DNA of 64,000 bases from Thiodiazotropha sp040506705 (GCA_040506705.1 JBEVWG010000021.1:82387-146386), one strand, 5' to 3'; counted from the stretch's first letter, positions 8,585 through 16,484 are shown. Program-made: numbers and translations. Notes: generated by a model not told the origin, from the letters alone.

Positions 8585-9327
8585 GAGTCGACTTTCTGAG
8601 TTTTATCGGAATACTGGTCGCTTTTCTGGCGATACTTGGTGGTAATTGGCTAGAAGGGGGGCATATGGACTCCCTGGTCAATGGTCCTGCTATGGTGATT
8701 GTCATCGGCGGTACGATTGGCGCCATTTTGCTACAGACGCCTGTGCCGGTCTTTTGGCATGCACTACGCCTCTCCGGACGTGTCTTTCTACCAGCCAAGC
8801 TCGATATGCGCACAACCATAGATAAGTTGGTGCAGTGGAGCAATATTGCAAGAAAAGAGGGGCTGCTGGGTTTAGAGACGATCGCTGATGAAGAGCCTGA
8901 CCCTTTTATCCGTAAAGGTATGCAGCTGTTGGTAGATGGCAGTGAGCCCGATGCGCTACGTTCTATTCTTGAGATGGAAGTGGATGCCAGTGAGCAATAC
9001 GATATCCAGGCATCCAAGGTATTCGAGGGAATGGGAGGATATTCACCTACAATTGGCATTATCGGTGCGGTAATGGGATTGATTCACGTGATGCAGAATC
9101 TGGCTGATCCCAGCAAGTTGGGTAGTGGTATTGCTACAGCTTTCGTTGCCACGATATACGGGGTTGGACTCGCGAATCTGTTCCTCTTGCCAATCGCTTC
9201 AAAACTGAAGACGCAATCGGAACAGATATCTACATTTCGAGAGATGGTGATAGAGGGTGTTATCGGCATCGCTGAGGGCGACAACCCTCGCAGTATCGAA
9301 ACCAAATTGAAAGGGTTTCTGCAATGA
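8581..9327 (+). CDS. motC: MotC, MotA-type flagellar stator subunit
   Basis: A 248-residue MotA/PomA-family inner-membrane proton or sodium channel subunit. Four hydrophobic segments are visible (about 5-22, 33-50, 148-170 and 182-200), with a cytoplasmic loop between the second pair that contacts the rotor. The family signature near MGGYSPTIGIIGAVMGLIHV precedes the third helix. Placement inside the che cluster with motD, and not with motA/motB, is the Pseudomonas motCD arrangement, a second stator used under high load. It overlaps cheB by four bases. Confidence 0.9.
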   Translation: MRVDFLSFIGILVAFLAILGGNWLEGGHMDSLVNGPAMVIVIGGTIGAILLQTPVPVFWHALRLSGRVFLPAKLDMRTTIDKLVQWSNIARKEGLLGLETIADEEPDPFIRKGMQLLVDGSEPDALRSILEMEVDASEQYDIQASKVFEGMGGYSPTIGIIGAVMGLIHVMQNLADPSKLGSGIATAFVATIYGVGLANLFLLPIASKLKTQSEQISTFREMVIEGVIGIAEGDNPRSIETKLKGFLQ

Positions 9328-9364
9328 ATATCCTTTGTAAATGGTCAAGTAGGGTCGGCTAGTC

Positions 9365-10222
9365 ATGGGCAGAAGACGCAAACGCCAGGAAGAGCCCGTT
9401 AACCACGAACGCTGGATTGTCTCCTATGCGGATTTCGTGACCCTGCTGTTCGCATTTTTTGTGGTCATGTATTCGGTCTCTTCAGTGAATGAAGGTAAAT
9501 ACCGAGTGTTATCTCAAACCCTCACCCATGCATTTCAGGAATCCCAGCGTAGTCTGGAACCGATTCAGGTTGGTGAACTTGCCCGTAGCCGTGGGGATAC
9601 CCCGGGTCTGGGACAGGAGAGCGCATTGATCGAAGGTGAACTTCGTCAGGGACCAGGTATGGAGAATCGTCTGGGCCTGGATCAGGCGGTTGGAAAAGAG
9701 GTGATACCCGATCTGCCAAGCAATGAGACCCAGCGACTCAGTTTTTTAGCCGCCACCATCGAGGATATGTTGAGTGACTATGTCGACCAGGAGCTGGTTG
9801 ATGTCAGTTTCAGCGAGGATCGGGTGGTGGTGAACATGAAGGATAAGATGTTGTTCCCCAGTGCCAGTGCCCATCTTTCAAGGGCTGCGGTAAAGGCCCT
9901 CAGAGAAATCAGCAAGGTGTTGGCAGCAGTTCCCAACCAGATCCAAGTGGAAGGCAATACTGATAACCGTCCGATCAACACCGAAGAGTTTCCATCCAAT
10001 TGGGAGTTATCGGCAGCTCGTGCTGCCAGTGTTGTGCACTTGATGAGCCGAACCGGTGTTACTCCAGATCGTATGTCTGCAGTCGGTTATGCGGAGCATA
10101 GACCTGTCTCAGGTAACAATACAGAGCAGGGAAGAGCTAAAAATCGTCGCGTTACCCTGGTGATCCTGGGTATGAATGGTAAGCAGGATCGAACCATCGA
10201 TCTACCGGGAAGTGGCGGATGA
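9365..10222 (+). CDS. motD: MotD, MotB-type stator subunit with OmpA domain
   Basis: A 285-residue partner of MotC. After a short basic N-terminus there is one transmembrane helix (about 24-42, SYADFVTLLFAFFVVMYSVS) whose Asp is the expected ion-binding residue. A periplasmic linker follows, and then an OmpA-like peptidoglycan-binding domain (VEGNTDNRPINTEEFPSNWE and LSAARAASVV, about 198-225) that anchors the stator to the wall. It is 37 bases after motC and shares an ATGA overlap with parC. Confidence 0.92.
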   Translation: MGRRRKRQEEPVNHERWIVSYADFVTLLFAFFVVMYSVSSVNEGKYRVLSQTLTHAFQESQRSLEPIQVGELARSRGDTPGLGQESALIEGELRQGPGMENRLGLDQAVGKEVIPDLPSNETQRLSFLAATIEDMLSDYVDQELVDVSFSEDRVVVNMKDKMLFPSASAHLSRAAVKALREISKVLAAVPNQIQVEGNTDNRPINTEEFPSNWELSAARAASVVHLMSRTGVTPDRMSAVGYAEHRPVSGNNTEQGRAKNRRVTLVILGMNGKQDRTIDLPGSGG

Positions 10223-11019
10223 AGATCTGGACCGTCGCCAATCAGAAAGGGGGGGTGGGAAAAACCACCACAACGGTCTCATTGGGAGGGCTATTGGCCC
10301 AATGGGGGTTGCGTACCCTGTTGGTTGATATCGATCCACACGCCTCTCTGACCAGTTATTTTCGATACGACCCTGATGGGCTTGAAGAGAGTGTCTACAG
10401 CTTGTTTAAAGGCGTGGCACAGAAGCAGACTGTTGATCCTCTTGGGCTGATTCACCCCACAGGTACTGAAGGGCTGGATTTAATGCCGGCTGAAATGGCA
10501 TTGGCCACACTTGATCGGCAGGCAGGCAAACTGGGTGGCATGGGGTTGGTCATCAAACAGGCGATGAGCCAGCTTAGTGACCGCTATGATCATGTTTTAC
10601 TCGATTGTCCGCCTATATTAGGCGTGCTGATGATCAACGCACTGGCTGCATGTGATCACCTGATTATCCCAGTACAAACAGAATTTCTTGCTCTAAAAGG
10701 GCTGGAGCGCATGTTACATACCCTTGATATGGTTACCAAGTCCAGACAGATCCCTCTGCCCTACCATATAGTGCCAACGATGTTTGATCGTCGTACAAGG
10801 GCCTCCATTGATAGTATTAGAGTGATGAGAGAGAGTTATCCTGAGCATGTATGGCATAGCCTGATACCTGTGGATACACTTTTTCGTGAAGCCAGTAAGG
10901 CGGGTATACCTCCTGCTCTGTTTGCACCTCAGAGCCATGGAACACTGGCTTACGGTAAGTTACTCGAAGAGTTACTGAATGATCACGAGACACTACCGAA
11001 AGCGGGAGCTGGTGCATGA
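10219..11019 (+). CDS. parC: ParC-like ParA-family ATPase of the chemotaxis cluster
   Basis: A 266-residue ParA/Soj-type ATPase with an N-terminal Walker A (NQKGGVGKTTT), the DIDPHASLT switch region and the LLDCPPILG Walker B. Inside che clusters such orphan ParA proteins (ParC in Vibrio, PA1462-like in Pseudomonas) place chemotaxis arrays at the old pole and help their inheritance. There is no ParB partner or plasmid context, which supports the chemotaxis role. It overlaps motD and the next gene by four bases each, so the four genes should be translated together. Confidence 0.88.
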   Translation: MKIWTVANQKGGVGKTTTTVSLGGLLAQWGLRTLLVDIDPHASLTSYFRYDPDGLEESVYSLFKGVAQKQTVDPLGLIHPTGTEGLDLMPAEMALATLDRQAGKLGGMGLVIKQAMSQLSDRYDHVLLDCPPILGVLMINALAACDHLIIPVQTEFLALKGLERMLHTLDMVTKSRQIPLPYHIVPTMFDRRTRASIDSIRVMRESYPEHVWHSLIPVDTLFREASKAGIPPALFAPQSHGTLAYGKLLEELLNDHETLPKAGAGA

Positions 11020-11702
11020 GTATGCCATCAGATAAGTCTCGCTTGAAACCGGTCGCAAACAAAATAGAGGAACCGGACAACGCGCTAAAGAGTTACCTCG
11101 ATACGCTATTGCTGGAGATTGACACAATCCCAGACAAAAGCGTGAAGGTTAAAGAGCCTCCTCCTGTTGCCGATATTATAGTGGAGGAACAGACAGAAGT
11201 GACCCAGCTGTCAGAGCCGGAGCTTGCAGAGTCTGTTCAGATCCAGCCACAACAAGCCTCAGGGTTGCCGGATTGGGTTGAAAATGAGTTTCAGGTGCTG
11301 CTATTCAAAGTTAATGGCATCACCATGGGTATCCCCCTCAATGCATTAAAGGGGATTCTCAACTACAGTGGAGAGGCAAGTCAGCTACCTGGCCAACCTG
11401 TTTGGTCATTAGGTGTCGTTCTTAATCGGGAAGAGAAAGTGGTTGTAATAGACTCAGCCCGCTTATTGATGCCGGAACGGTTGACTGTAGATGATCGGGT
11501 AAAACCGCAGCAGCTTTTGATCATAGGCGAGGGCGATCGTGCATTGGCTGTGGACAGTATCTGTAATACTTTGAGTATTGAAAAGGATGAGGTACGTTGG
11601 CGTAGTGGGGTGCCTAATAAACCCTGGTATGCAGGTATTATCATCCAAGAGTTGAGTGTTCTGCTCGACGTAGATGGGGTTTTAGGGTTGCTTGCAGCCT
11701 GA
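11016..11702 (+). CDS. parP: ParP-like CheW-domain protein
   Basis: The 228-residue protein has a polar, low-complexity N-terminal half (about 1-85, Glu/Pro/Gln-rich) and a C-terminal CheW-like domain (about 90-225: FQVLLFKVNGITMGIPLNAL, GVVLNREEKVVVIDSARLLM). ParP of Vibrio has this architecture: its C-terminal domain inserts into the CheA array and its N-terminal part binds ParC. Adjacency to parC supports this reading. The same protein in Pseudomonas is usually labelled CheW-like. Confidence 0.82.
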   Translation: MSMPSDKSRLKPVANKIEEPDNALKSYLDTLLLEIDTIPDKSVKVKEPPPVADIIVEEQTEVTQLSEPELAESVQIQPQQASGLPDWVENEFQVLLFKVNGITMGIPLNALKGILNYSGEASQLPGQPVWSLGVVLNREEKVVVIDSARLLMPERLTVDDRVKPQQLLIIGEGDRALAVDSICNTLSIEKDEVRWRSGVPNKPWYAGIIIQELSVLLDVDGVLGLLAA

Positions 11703-11771
11703 GTGTAGATGACATGAGATCGGTGCTTCAACGAAAAATCAGAAGTTCAGTGAGCTTTAGAGGTGTAGACC

Positions 11772-12251
11772 ATGAGTGTAGATGATGATGAGAGTGGTGG
11801 TAGTCCACTGATTCAATTTGTTACTTTCATCCTGATGGATGAGGTTTATGGCATCAATGTCATGCAGGTACAGGAAGTATTAAGGGTGACAGAGATCGCT
11901 CCAGTACCCGGAGCACCGAGTTATGTCCTGGGTATAGTTAACCTGCGCGGTAACGTGGTTACCGTTATAGACACGAGAAAGCGTTTTGGTCTGCCTTCGG
12001 TTGAGGTCAACGATGCCAGTCGCGTTATTGTGATCGAATCAGAGAAGCAGGTTGTCGGTATTCTGGTCGATGCAGTAGCTGAAGTTGTTGAACTCAGTGA
12101 AGATCAGATTGATGTGGCGCCCAATGTAGGAACAGAAGAGAGTTCCCGCTACATCCAGGGAGTTGCCACCCAAGATAAAAGGTTACTGATTCTGGTCGAT
12201 CTGAATAAACTGCTTACCGATGAGGAGTGGCAGGAAATCAGCATGTACTAG
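11772..12251 (+). CDS. cheW: CheW, receptor-kinase coupling protein
   Basis: A 159-residue stand-alone CheW domain. It shows QFVTFILMDEVYGINVMQVQ, PVPGAPSYVLGIVNLRGNVV and VIDTRKRFGLP, the standard two SH3-like subdomains, and ends in LLILVDLNKLLTDEEW. It links MCPs to CheA in the array. It lies 69 bases after parP, with AGAGGTG upstream of the ATG. Confidence 0.94.
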   Translation: MSVDDDESGGSPLIQFVTFILMDEVYGINVMQVQEVLRVTEIAPVPGAPSYVLGIVNLRGNVVTVIDTRKRFGLPSVEVNDASRVIVIESEKQVVGILVDAVAEVVELSEDQIDVAPNVGTEESSRYIQGVATQDKRLLILVDLNKLLTDEEWQEISMY

Positions 12252-12335
12252 ACTTGCATACAGGATCTATTGTTGAAAACAATTTAACAGCTATTTTTAA
12301 TGGATTAGACTGCTTTTGGTAAAAAGGCACCAGCT

Positions 12336-12509
12336 ATGCCTGAAATTGGAGAACAAAGTCCACTCAATCCTCTCTACCCGGTAAAGCCGGCAAAGGCCCC
12401 TATGCGCCGTGATCGTCCAAAACGGAAGGATGAACAGGAGAATCAGGAGCAGCAGAAGCCTAAACAAGACAAAGGTAATGGAAAGCCACATATTGATGAG
12501 TATGCTTGA
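12336..12509 (+). CDS. Small charged protein between cheW and DUF2802 gene
   Basis: This is a short frame of 57 codons starting MPEIGEQSPLNPLYPVKPAK, followed by a Lys/Arg/Gln/Glu-rich tail (RPKRKDEQENQEQQKPKQDK) and ending HIDEYA. It sits between cheW and the DUF2802 gene in the same direction, leaving 84 bases before and 66 after, and codon use resembles its neighbours. I recall small proline/lysine-rich proteins at this place in other gammaproteobacterial che clusters, but cannot verify homology. There is no membrane segment. Function unknown; it may be a disordered array-associated peptide. Confidence 0.55.
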   Translation: MPEIGEQSPLNPLYPVKPAKAPMRRDRPKRKDEQENQEQQKPKQDKGNGKPHIDEYA

Positions 12510-12575
12510 TGACTAAACTGCTGCAGAGACTGCACCCTGGTATTCAGATAGTAGGTGTTATCGCCAGGGTGAACT

Positions 12576-12980
12576 ATGGCAGGTAGTTCAATTTTATTCT
12601 GGTTCGTTTTACTTCCGCTGGCAATGCTGCTTGCCGCATTTTTGGGCTATCTCTTTATCATTGATCGTAGGAGAAAGGAGCGTCTGGCCCAACAAAGCAA
12701 AGAGATCCAAACCCTGAAACAGACTGTTGCTGCGCTTTGTTCGAGCGCTGTTGGTGTGGATAGGCGTGTGAATCGGCTGGAACGACAGGGGCGTGATCTT
12801 GAAGAGCGACAAGAAAATATTGAACAGTCGAACCTGCAAGGTGATCCACCATACAGTGATGCCATCAGTATGGTTCGTGCCGGCGCCGGTCCGGAACAAT
12901 TGATTGAAGAGCTGGGCATCAGCCGTGATGCAGCAGATCTGATTATTATGATTCATGGTGTAAAGCAGGAAGATGCTTAA
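12576..12980 (+). CDS. DUF2802 membrane-anchored protein
   Basis: The 134-residue product has one N-terminal transmembrane helix (about 6-29), a long coiled-coil-like charged helix (30-85: KERLAQQSKEIQTLKQTVAA, then VNRLERQGRDLEERQENIEQ) and a C-terminal helix-turn-helix-like segment (SDAISMVRAGAGPEQLIEEL, then GISRDAADLIIMIHG). This is the DUF2802 architecture found at the end of gammaproteobacterial chemotaxis operons. Biochemical role unknown. It is probably the last gene of the operon. Confidence 0.8.
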   Translation: MAGSSILFWFVLLPLAMLLAAFLGYLFIIDRRRKERLAQQSKEIQTLKQTVAALCSSAVGVDRRVNRLERQGRDLEERQENIEQSNLQGDPPYSDAISMVRAGAGPEQLIEELGISRDAADLIIMIHGVKQEDA

Positions 12981-13365
12981 GTCATGATGAGCTCTGCGAC
13001 CAAATAGTTTATTCAAAATCATTGCTGTCCCACTTACTTTAACTAATACGGTTGCAACTGATTCATTGCTGTTGGTTTCTATCGCTGATTGAGAATTGAG
13101 ACATGAAAAAGCATTGTAAAGCAGAGGGTCACGGCAAGAAAAACTTACAAGTCATCAGTATCTTAAATGGGTGGGAGAGAAACTCCCCTCTCCCCTTGCG
13201 GGAGAGGGGGAGAATGAACACCCTATTTTCTCCAACAATCAGCAAGAAAAATATGAACGATCAATGCGGTTTTCTCTTTCAACCACATGAAACGCTCCGC
13301 GTACACCCTCTCCCCAACCCCTCTCCCGTAAAGGGAGAGGGGCTTTCAGAGTTGTTCTGAAAAGA
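12981..13365. other. Gap with GC-rich palindromic repeats
   Basis: No credible gene lies in this 385-base gap. A frame of 85 codons (13103-13360) exists, but its central residues (SPLPLRERG, HPLPNPSPVKGEG) are the translation of palindromic repeats and not a protein sequence. Confidence 0.65.
13183..13342. repeat. Pair of REP-like CCCCTCTCCC palindromes
   Basis: Two hairpins of the same family: 13183-13212 (CTCCCCTCTCCC, loop CTTGC, GGGAGAGGGGGAG) and 13318-13342 (CCCCTCTCCC, loop GTAAA, GGGAGAGGGG), about 105 bases apart. The second is preceded by a half-copy (CCCTCTCCCCAA). Such elements are common dispersed intergenic repeats in proteobacteria. They may also end transcription of the che operon. 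Confidence 0.75.
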
Positions 13366-13926
13366 TTGAAAGTTAATGGGGCAGCAGTGATTCAAAATAC
13401 AGATTTGATCTCCTCTAAAACCCCACTCTTAGGTTTTGCCGCATACAGCGGAACAGGAAAAACTACGCTGTTGAAACAGTTAATTCCGCTTATCAAAGAG
13501 TCCGGAATGCGAGTGGGTGTCATTAAGCATGCCCACCATAAGGTAGATGTGGATCAACCAGGTAAGGATAGTTACGAATTACGCAAGGCGGGTGCTGGTC
13601 GGGTTCTACTGGCCACCTCTCAACATTGGGCCTTAATGGTGGATGAGCCACACCCAAAGGAACCAGAATTGCCTGAATTGTTGCAGAGACTCGACTGTCG
13701 GGAAATTGATCTTGTCGTGGTGGAGGGGTTCAGGCATCTCGATTTCCCCAAAATAGAGCTACATCGCCCTGCATTGGGCAAGCCACTACTATTTCCTGAT
13801 GATCCCTCTGTTATTGCAGTAGCCACTGATGCACCAATTGAACAACAGAGCGAGTTGCCAATACTTGATCTAAATGATTTAAGTGAAATCGCAAAGTTTG
13901 TCGAAGAGTATTGTGCCAGTTACTAG
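13366..13926 (+). CDS. mobB: MobB, molybdopterin-guanine dinucleotide adaptor protein
   Basis: The 186-residue product opens with a P-loop (GFAAYSGTGKTTLLKQLI) and the MobB-typical VGVIKHAHHKVDVDQPGKDS, then SYELRKAGAGRVLLAT, DLVVVEGFRHLDFPKIELHR and a C-terminal DLNDLSEIAKFVEEY. MobB binds GTP and assists MobA in attaching GMP to the molybdenum cofactor. The start is uncertain: the frame opens at a TTG (13366) directly after the repeats, and the conserved part begins about residue 19. It is functionally related to the modEABC operon at 56.7-60.1 kb but not linked to it. Confidence 0.9.
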   Translation: MKVNGAAVIQNTDLISSKTPLLGFAAYSGTGKTTLLKQLIPLIKESGMRVGVIKHAHHKVDVDQPGKDSYELRKAGAGRVLLATSQHWALMVDEPHPKEPELPELLQRLDCREIDLVVVEGFRHLDFPKIELHRPALGKPLLFPDDPSVIAVATDAPIEQQSELPILDLNDLSEIAKFVEEYCASY

Positions 13927-14036
13927 CAAGATAAAAAGTACCTGGTTACACTTTATGCTCAGCTAAAGAATCTAAACTTTGATATGGTGTTGCAGGTGGC
14001 TATTCGTTCAAGTTAGGCGCACTGTTTTAAGTCCAC

Positions 14037-14122
14037 TTGGTGGGGCATGGCCCCACCCTACAGGTTTGGGTCAAGTGTTGTGAATGTTCGAATTAAGCGT
14101 AGGGTGGGGCCATGCCCCACCA
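14037..14122. repeat. Inverted pair of GTAGGGTGGGGCATGCCCCACC palindromes
   Basis: The unit at 14037-14062 is the exact reverse complement, over 23 bases, of the unit at 14099-14122; each is itself a hairpin (GGTGGGGC/GCCCCACC). Shorter copies follow at 14323-14340, 14360-14378 and 14398-14421, and two more lie at 63945-64000. Three copies are preceded by GAATTAAGCG. This is a dispersed repeat family of the genome. Confidence 0.8.
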
Positions 14123-14322
14123 AAGAAGGCTGGTTACTGTTTCTCTGCAGAGATATAACAGATCCAACCGGCATCAGCTTCGCCTTCCTCAACAGGGACA
14201 AATATACCATCTGCTTCACCGTCGTCATCGAATCCCTGCCAATAGAAGGTAATCTTTTTAAACCCAAACTCTTCCAACAGCTCTCGAACTTCAGGCAGAC
14301 TCCAGAGGCGCCAATCATAGCT
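14091..14322 (-). pseudogene. Duplicated 3' fragment of the methyltransferase gene
   Basis: About 232 bases repeat 14390-14621 with only a few substitutions. Read on the minus strand they encode YDWRLWSLPEVRELLEEFGF and the remaining tail to the same ISAEKQ stop as the intact gene, that is its last 60-odd residues with a Val-to-Phe change. There is no start codon context or upstream domain, so it is a dead copy. The duplication ends in GTAGGGTGGGG palindromes on both sides, which suggests recombination or slippage between those repeats. Confidence 0.85.
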
Positions 14323-14432
14323 TAGGGTGGGGCCATGCCGGTACATGTTCGAATTAAGCGTAGGGTGGAGCCATGCCGGTATATGTTTGAATTAAGCGTA
14401 GGGTGGGGCCATGCCCCACCAAAGAAGGCTGG

Positions 14433-15263
14433 TTACTGTTTCTCTGCAGAGATATAACAGATCCAACCGGCATCAGCTTCGCCTTCCTCAACAGGGACAA
14501 ATATACCATCTGCTTCACCGTCGTCATCGAATCCCTGCCAATAGAAGGTAATCTTTTTAAACCCAACCTCTTCCAACAGCTCGCGAACTTCAGGCAGACT
14601 CCAGAGGCGCCAATCATAGCTGAAGGCTCGATCGAACCTGGAACCATCCTCGAAATCAAAATGGATATGGCAGATCAGATTGCCACTGATGGGGTCATAC
14701 TTCTCCTGTTCCCAGATATAGGTGAAGCTGCTCTTACCATCCTCGATCTCCCTCTCCTCTTCAATCTCTTTGTAAGAGTCAGAGCCACCATAGGCATCCA
14801 TGAACAGAACACCATCGTCAGATAGTTGCTTGAATGCACGTCGAAAGTAGCGTTTGAGCTGCGTCCTCTCCTTAAACAACCAATAACTGAAATTCATTGC
14901 TGAGATGATCTCCATAGATTCAGTCTCAGCGGTCAGAACATTTTTATTCAGCAAAGTAATACGCTTGCTTTGCGAGGACTTGAGTTGCGACAGTTGATTC
15001 TCCTGACCCCACTGCAATACTTCAGCATCCAAATCGACACCGATTGCCTGGTTTCCCTTGCGTCGTCTTACCCATTCACAGCAGACATTGGCTGTGCCAC
15101 AAAAGTCCTCTCTCAATAGTTTGGCTCTATGCCCTTTGAGTTTTTTGTAGGTGTCATCAACGAAGTCGATCTCCGCCTCGGAACATTGAACAGACAGTTC
15201 ATAAAGGTGGTGACGATCGGCCAATTGGGCCATTGACTGCGATTTTTTCTTTCTTTTAGCCAT
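14433..15263 (-). CDS. Class I SAM-dependent methyltransferase
   Basis: The 276-residue product has a basic N-terminus (MAKRKKKSQSMAQLADRHHL) and then a Rossmann-fold methyltransferase. Motif I is degenerate (LREDFCGTANVCCEWVR), motif II acidic residues lie in AIGVDLDAEVLQWG, and MEIISAMNFSYWLF and LSDDGVLFMDAYGG follow. The C-terminal half (FDFEDGSRFDRAFSYDWRLW, then LPEVRELLEEVGFKKITFYW) resembles small-molecule or protein methyltransferases of uncharacterised families. Substrate unknown. Its last 62 or so codons are duplicated downstream. Confidence 0.8.
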   Translation of the reverse strand: MAKRKKKSQSMAQLADRHHLYELSVQCSEAEIDFVDDTYKKLKGHRAKLLREDFCGTANVCCEWVRRRKGNQAIGVDLDAEVLQWGQENQLSQLKSSQSKRITLLNKNVLTAETESMEIISAMNFSYWLFKERTQLKRYFRRAFKQLSDDGVLFMDAYGGSDSYKEIEEEREIEDGKSSFTYIWEQEKYDPISGNLICHIHFDFEDGSRFDRAFSYDWRLWSLPEVRELLEEVGFKKITFYWQGFDDDGEADGIFVPVEEGEADAGWICYISAEKQ

Positions 15264-15649
15264 TGTTATATCAATAGTCTCTTATCACTAAGCATGGTAA
15301 CGGCGGGAGAGAAATCCTACCCCATCGTGCTGCACTTGGCCATGCTCAATGCGGCTGAAATCAAACTATTTTGTTGCCGGATTATTATAAATTTAGTTAG
15401 GGCCTGTTAACACTAATCGAATCGTCCCTGTTGCCCCTGAAAAAGCGCCAATCAAGGCGCGAGGAGATAGGTTTTGATCACTCCAAATGAACGACAAGCA
15501 ACGCCGGGTGGCGATTTTTCAGGGTTAACCCGAAGGGATGAGGCTATTCGATTAGTGTTAACAGACCCTAGGAAATGCAGCTAAAAAACCAAATTTGTAA
15601 ATCGCGAACTATAATCACTGTTATAGGATGAAACAGGTGAGGTGGTGTC
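15264..15649. other. Gap holding an inverted-repeat element
   Basis: This 386-base gap separates the divergent methyltransferase and YbaK-like genes. Almost half of it is the palindromic element at 15398-15570. No gene is seen. Confidence 0.7.
15398..15570. mobile_element. 173-bp MITE-like element with 25-bp terminal inverted repeats
   Basis: The left end (15398-15422, TAGGGCCTGTTAACACTAAT then CGAAT) and the right end (15546-15570) are inverted copies matching at 24 of 25 bases. A second, internal inverted repeat pairs 15435-15450 (CCCTGAAAAAGCGCCA) with 15509-15524 (TGGCGATTTTTCAGGG) at 15 of 16. The whole can fold into one long hairpin. No reading frame is inside. Flanking TA may be the target duplication. 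Solo copies of the end occur at 551-571 and 44341-44365. Confidence 0.75.
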
Positions 15650-16120
15650 ATGGCAATTGCGATTACACTCCAGGAGTATTTACATAATCACACATCTGAT
15701 TATGAGATTATTGATCACAGACGAACCAGCTCCACACTGCATAGCGCGGAAGCGGCTCATATTCCTGGGGACAGAATGGCGAAGTCGGTACTGCTGGGGG
15801 ATGATGAGGTCTACATGCTGGCCGTTATTCCAGCAACCCACCATATAGACTTTGACGATTTGACCCAGCTAACCGGGCGTAATCTATTTCTTATATCAGA
15901 AGAGGAGCTACAGCAGGCCTTTGCCGATTGTGAAACCGGAGCGGTGCCGCCTTTGGGTGACCCATATGGTATAGAAACCCTGGTTGATGTGGCGCTATTA
16001 CAGCAGCCTGATCTCTATTTCGAGACCGGTGATCATGGAAAATTGCTACATATCAGCACTGAAACCTTTCGTGAGTTGGAAGAGAACGCCCTGGTGGGTG
16101 AGTTCAGTTACCACATATAA
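15650..16120 (+). CDS. YbaK/ProX-type aminoacyl-tRNA deacylase-like protein
   Basis: A 156-residue single-domain protein of the YbaK/EbsC fold: an N-terminal helix and strand (LQEYLHNHTSDYEIIDHRRT), the mid segment AAHIPGDRMAKSVLLGDDEV with the lysine typical of the editing pocket, and the C-terminal GAVPPLGDPYGIETLVDVAL strand-turn. Members hydrolyse mischarged tRNA, but many stand-alone ones lack a proven substrate. The ATG at 15650 follows GAGGTGG. A GC-rich hairpin (about 16158-16180) lies after the stop. Confidence 0.78.
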   Translation: MAIAITLQEYLHNHTSDYEIIDHRRTSSTLHSAEAAHIPGDRMAKSVLLGDDEVYMLAVIPATHHIDFDDLTQLTGRNLFLISEEELQQAFADCETGAVPPLGDPYGIETLVDVALLQQPDLYFETGDHGKLLHISTETFRELEENALVGEFSYHI

Positions 16121-16307
16121 GATAAATCCCGGCAGCTAAAAATTGTCTTCAGCCTGGGGGGAGCCCGCTTGCGGCTGCCCTTAGGTCAATCTCATTAGGG
16201 GCTGCAAACCAACTCTCTCCTTGCACAGGGTTGCAGCTAAAGAGAGTAAGCTGTCAAGTATTTGATTCCAGCTACAAACTAGTTTAACCTTGCGCATCTC
16301 GAAATCT

Positions 16308-16398
16308 GGAGAGATGTCCGAGTGGCTGAAGGAGCACGCCTGGAAAGTGTGTATACGTTTATAGCGTATCGAGGGTTCGAATCCCTCTCTCTCCGCCA
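16308..16398 (+). tRNA. tRNA-Ser(GGA)
   Basis: The acceptor stem GGAGAGA (16308-16314) pairs with TCTCTCC (16388-16394), followed by G and an encoded CCA (16396-16398). The anticodon arm CACGC-CTGGAAA-GTGTG places anticodon GGA at 16342-16344, reading UCC/UCU. A long variable arm and the T arm GAGGGTTCGAATCCCTC are present, as expected for serine. It reads as intact. It is followed by its own terminator and then by genes of a mobile replicon, so it is a likely integration site. Confidence 0.96.
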
Positions 16399-16402
16399 AA
16401 CT

Positions 16403-16443
16403 CAAAGCGACAAGTCATTGAAAAATATCGCTTTGTGTTTTTT
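16403..16443 (+). terminator. Intrinsic terminator of tRNA-Ser
   Basis: The stem CAAAGCGA (16403-16410) pairs with TCGCTTTG (16428-16435), and a T-rich tract TGTTTTTTT follows (16436-16444). The 17-base loop is long, but placement directly after the tRNA makes the call reasonable. Confidence 0.75.
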
Positions 16444-16484
16444 GAGCGTAAATTAGTCCCTAATCCAGCCCTAGGTGCAGGCCT

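Larger units (their letters stand above)
13927..14432. other. Repeat-rich gap before the methyltransferase gene
   Basis: This 506-base gap is made of GTAGGGTGGGGC palindromes (14037-14062, 14099-14122, 14323-14340, 14360-14378, 14398-14421) and a duplicated 3' end of the neighbouring methyltransferase gene (14091-14322). No independent gene is supported. Confidence 0.75.

Noticed and set aside
13103..13360. 85-codon frame before mobB
   Set aside because: Its sequence is largely the translation of two palindromic repeats; no ribosome site or protein-like pattern.
14403..14825. 140-codon plus-strand frame opposite the methyltransferase gene
   Set aside because: It is the antisense shadow of a well-supported minus-strand methyltransferase.
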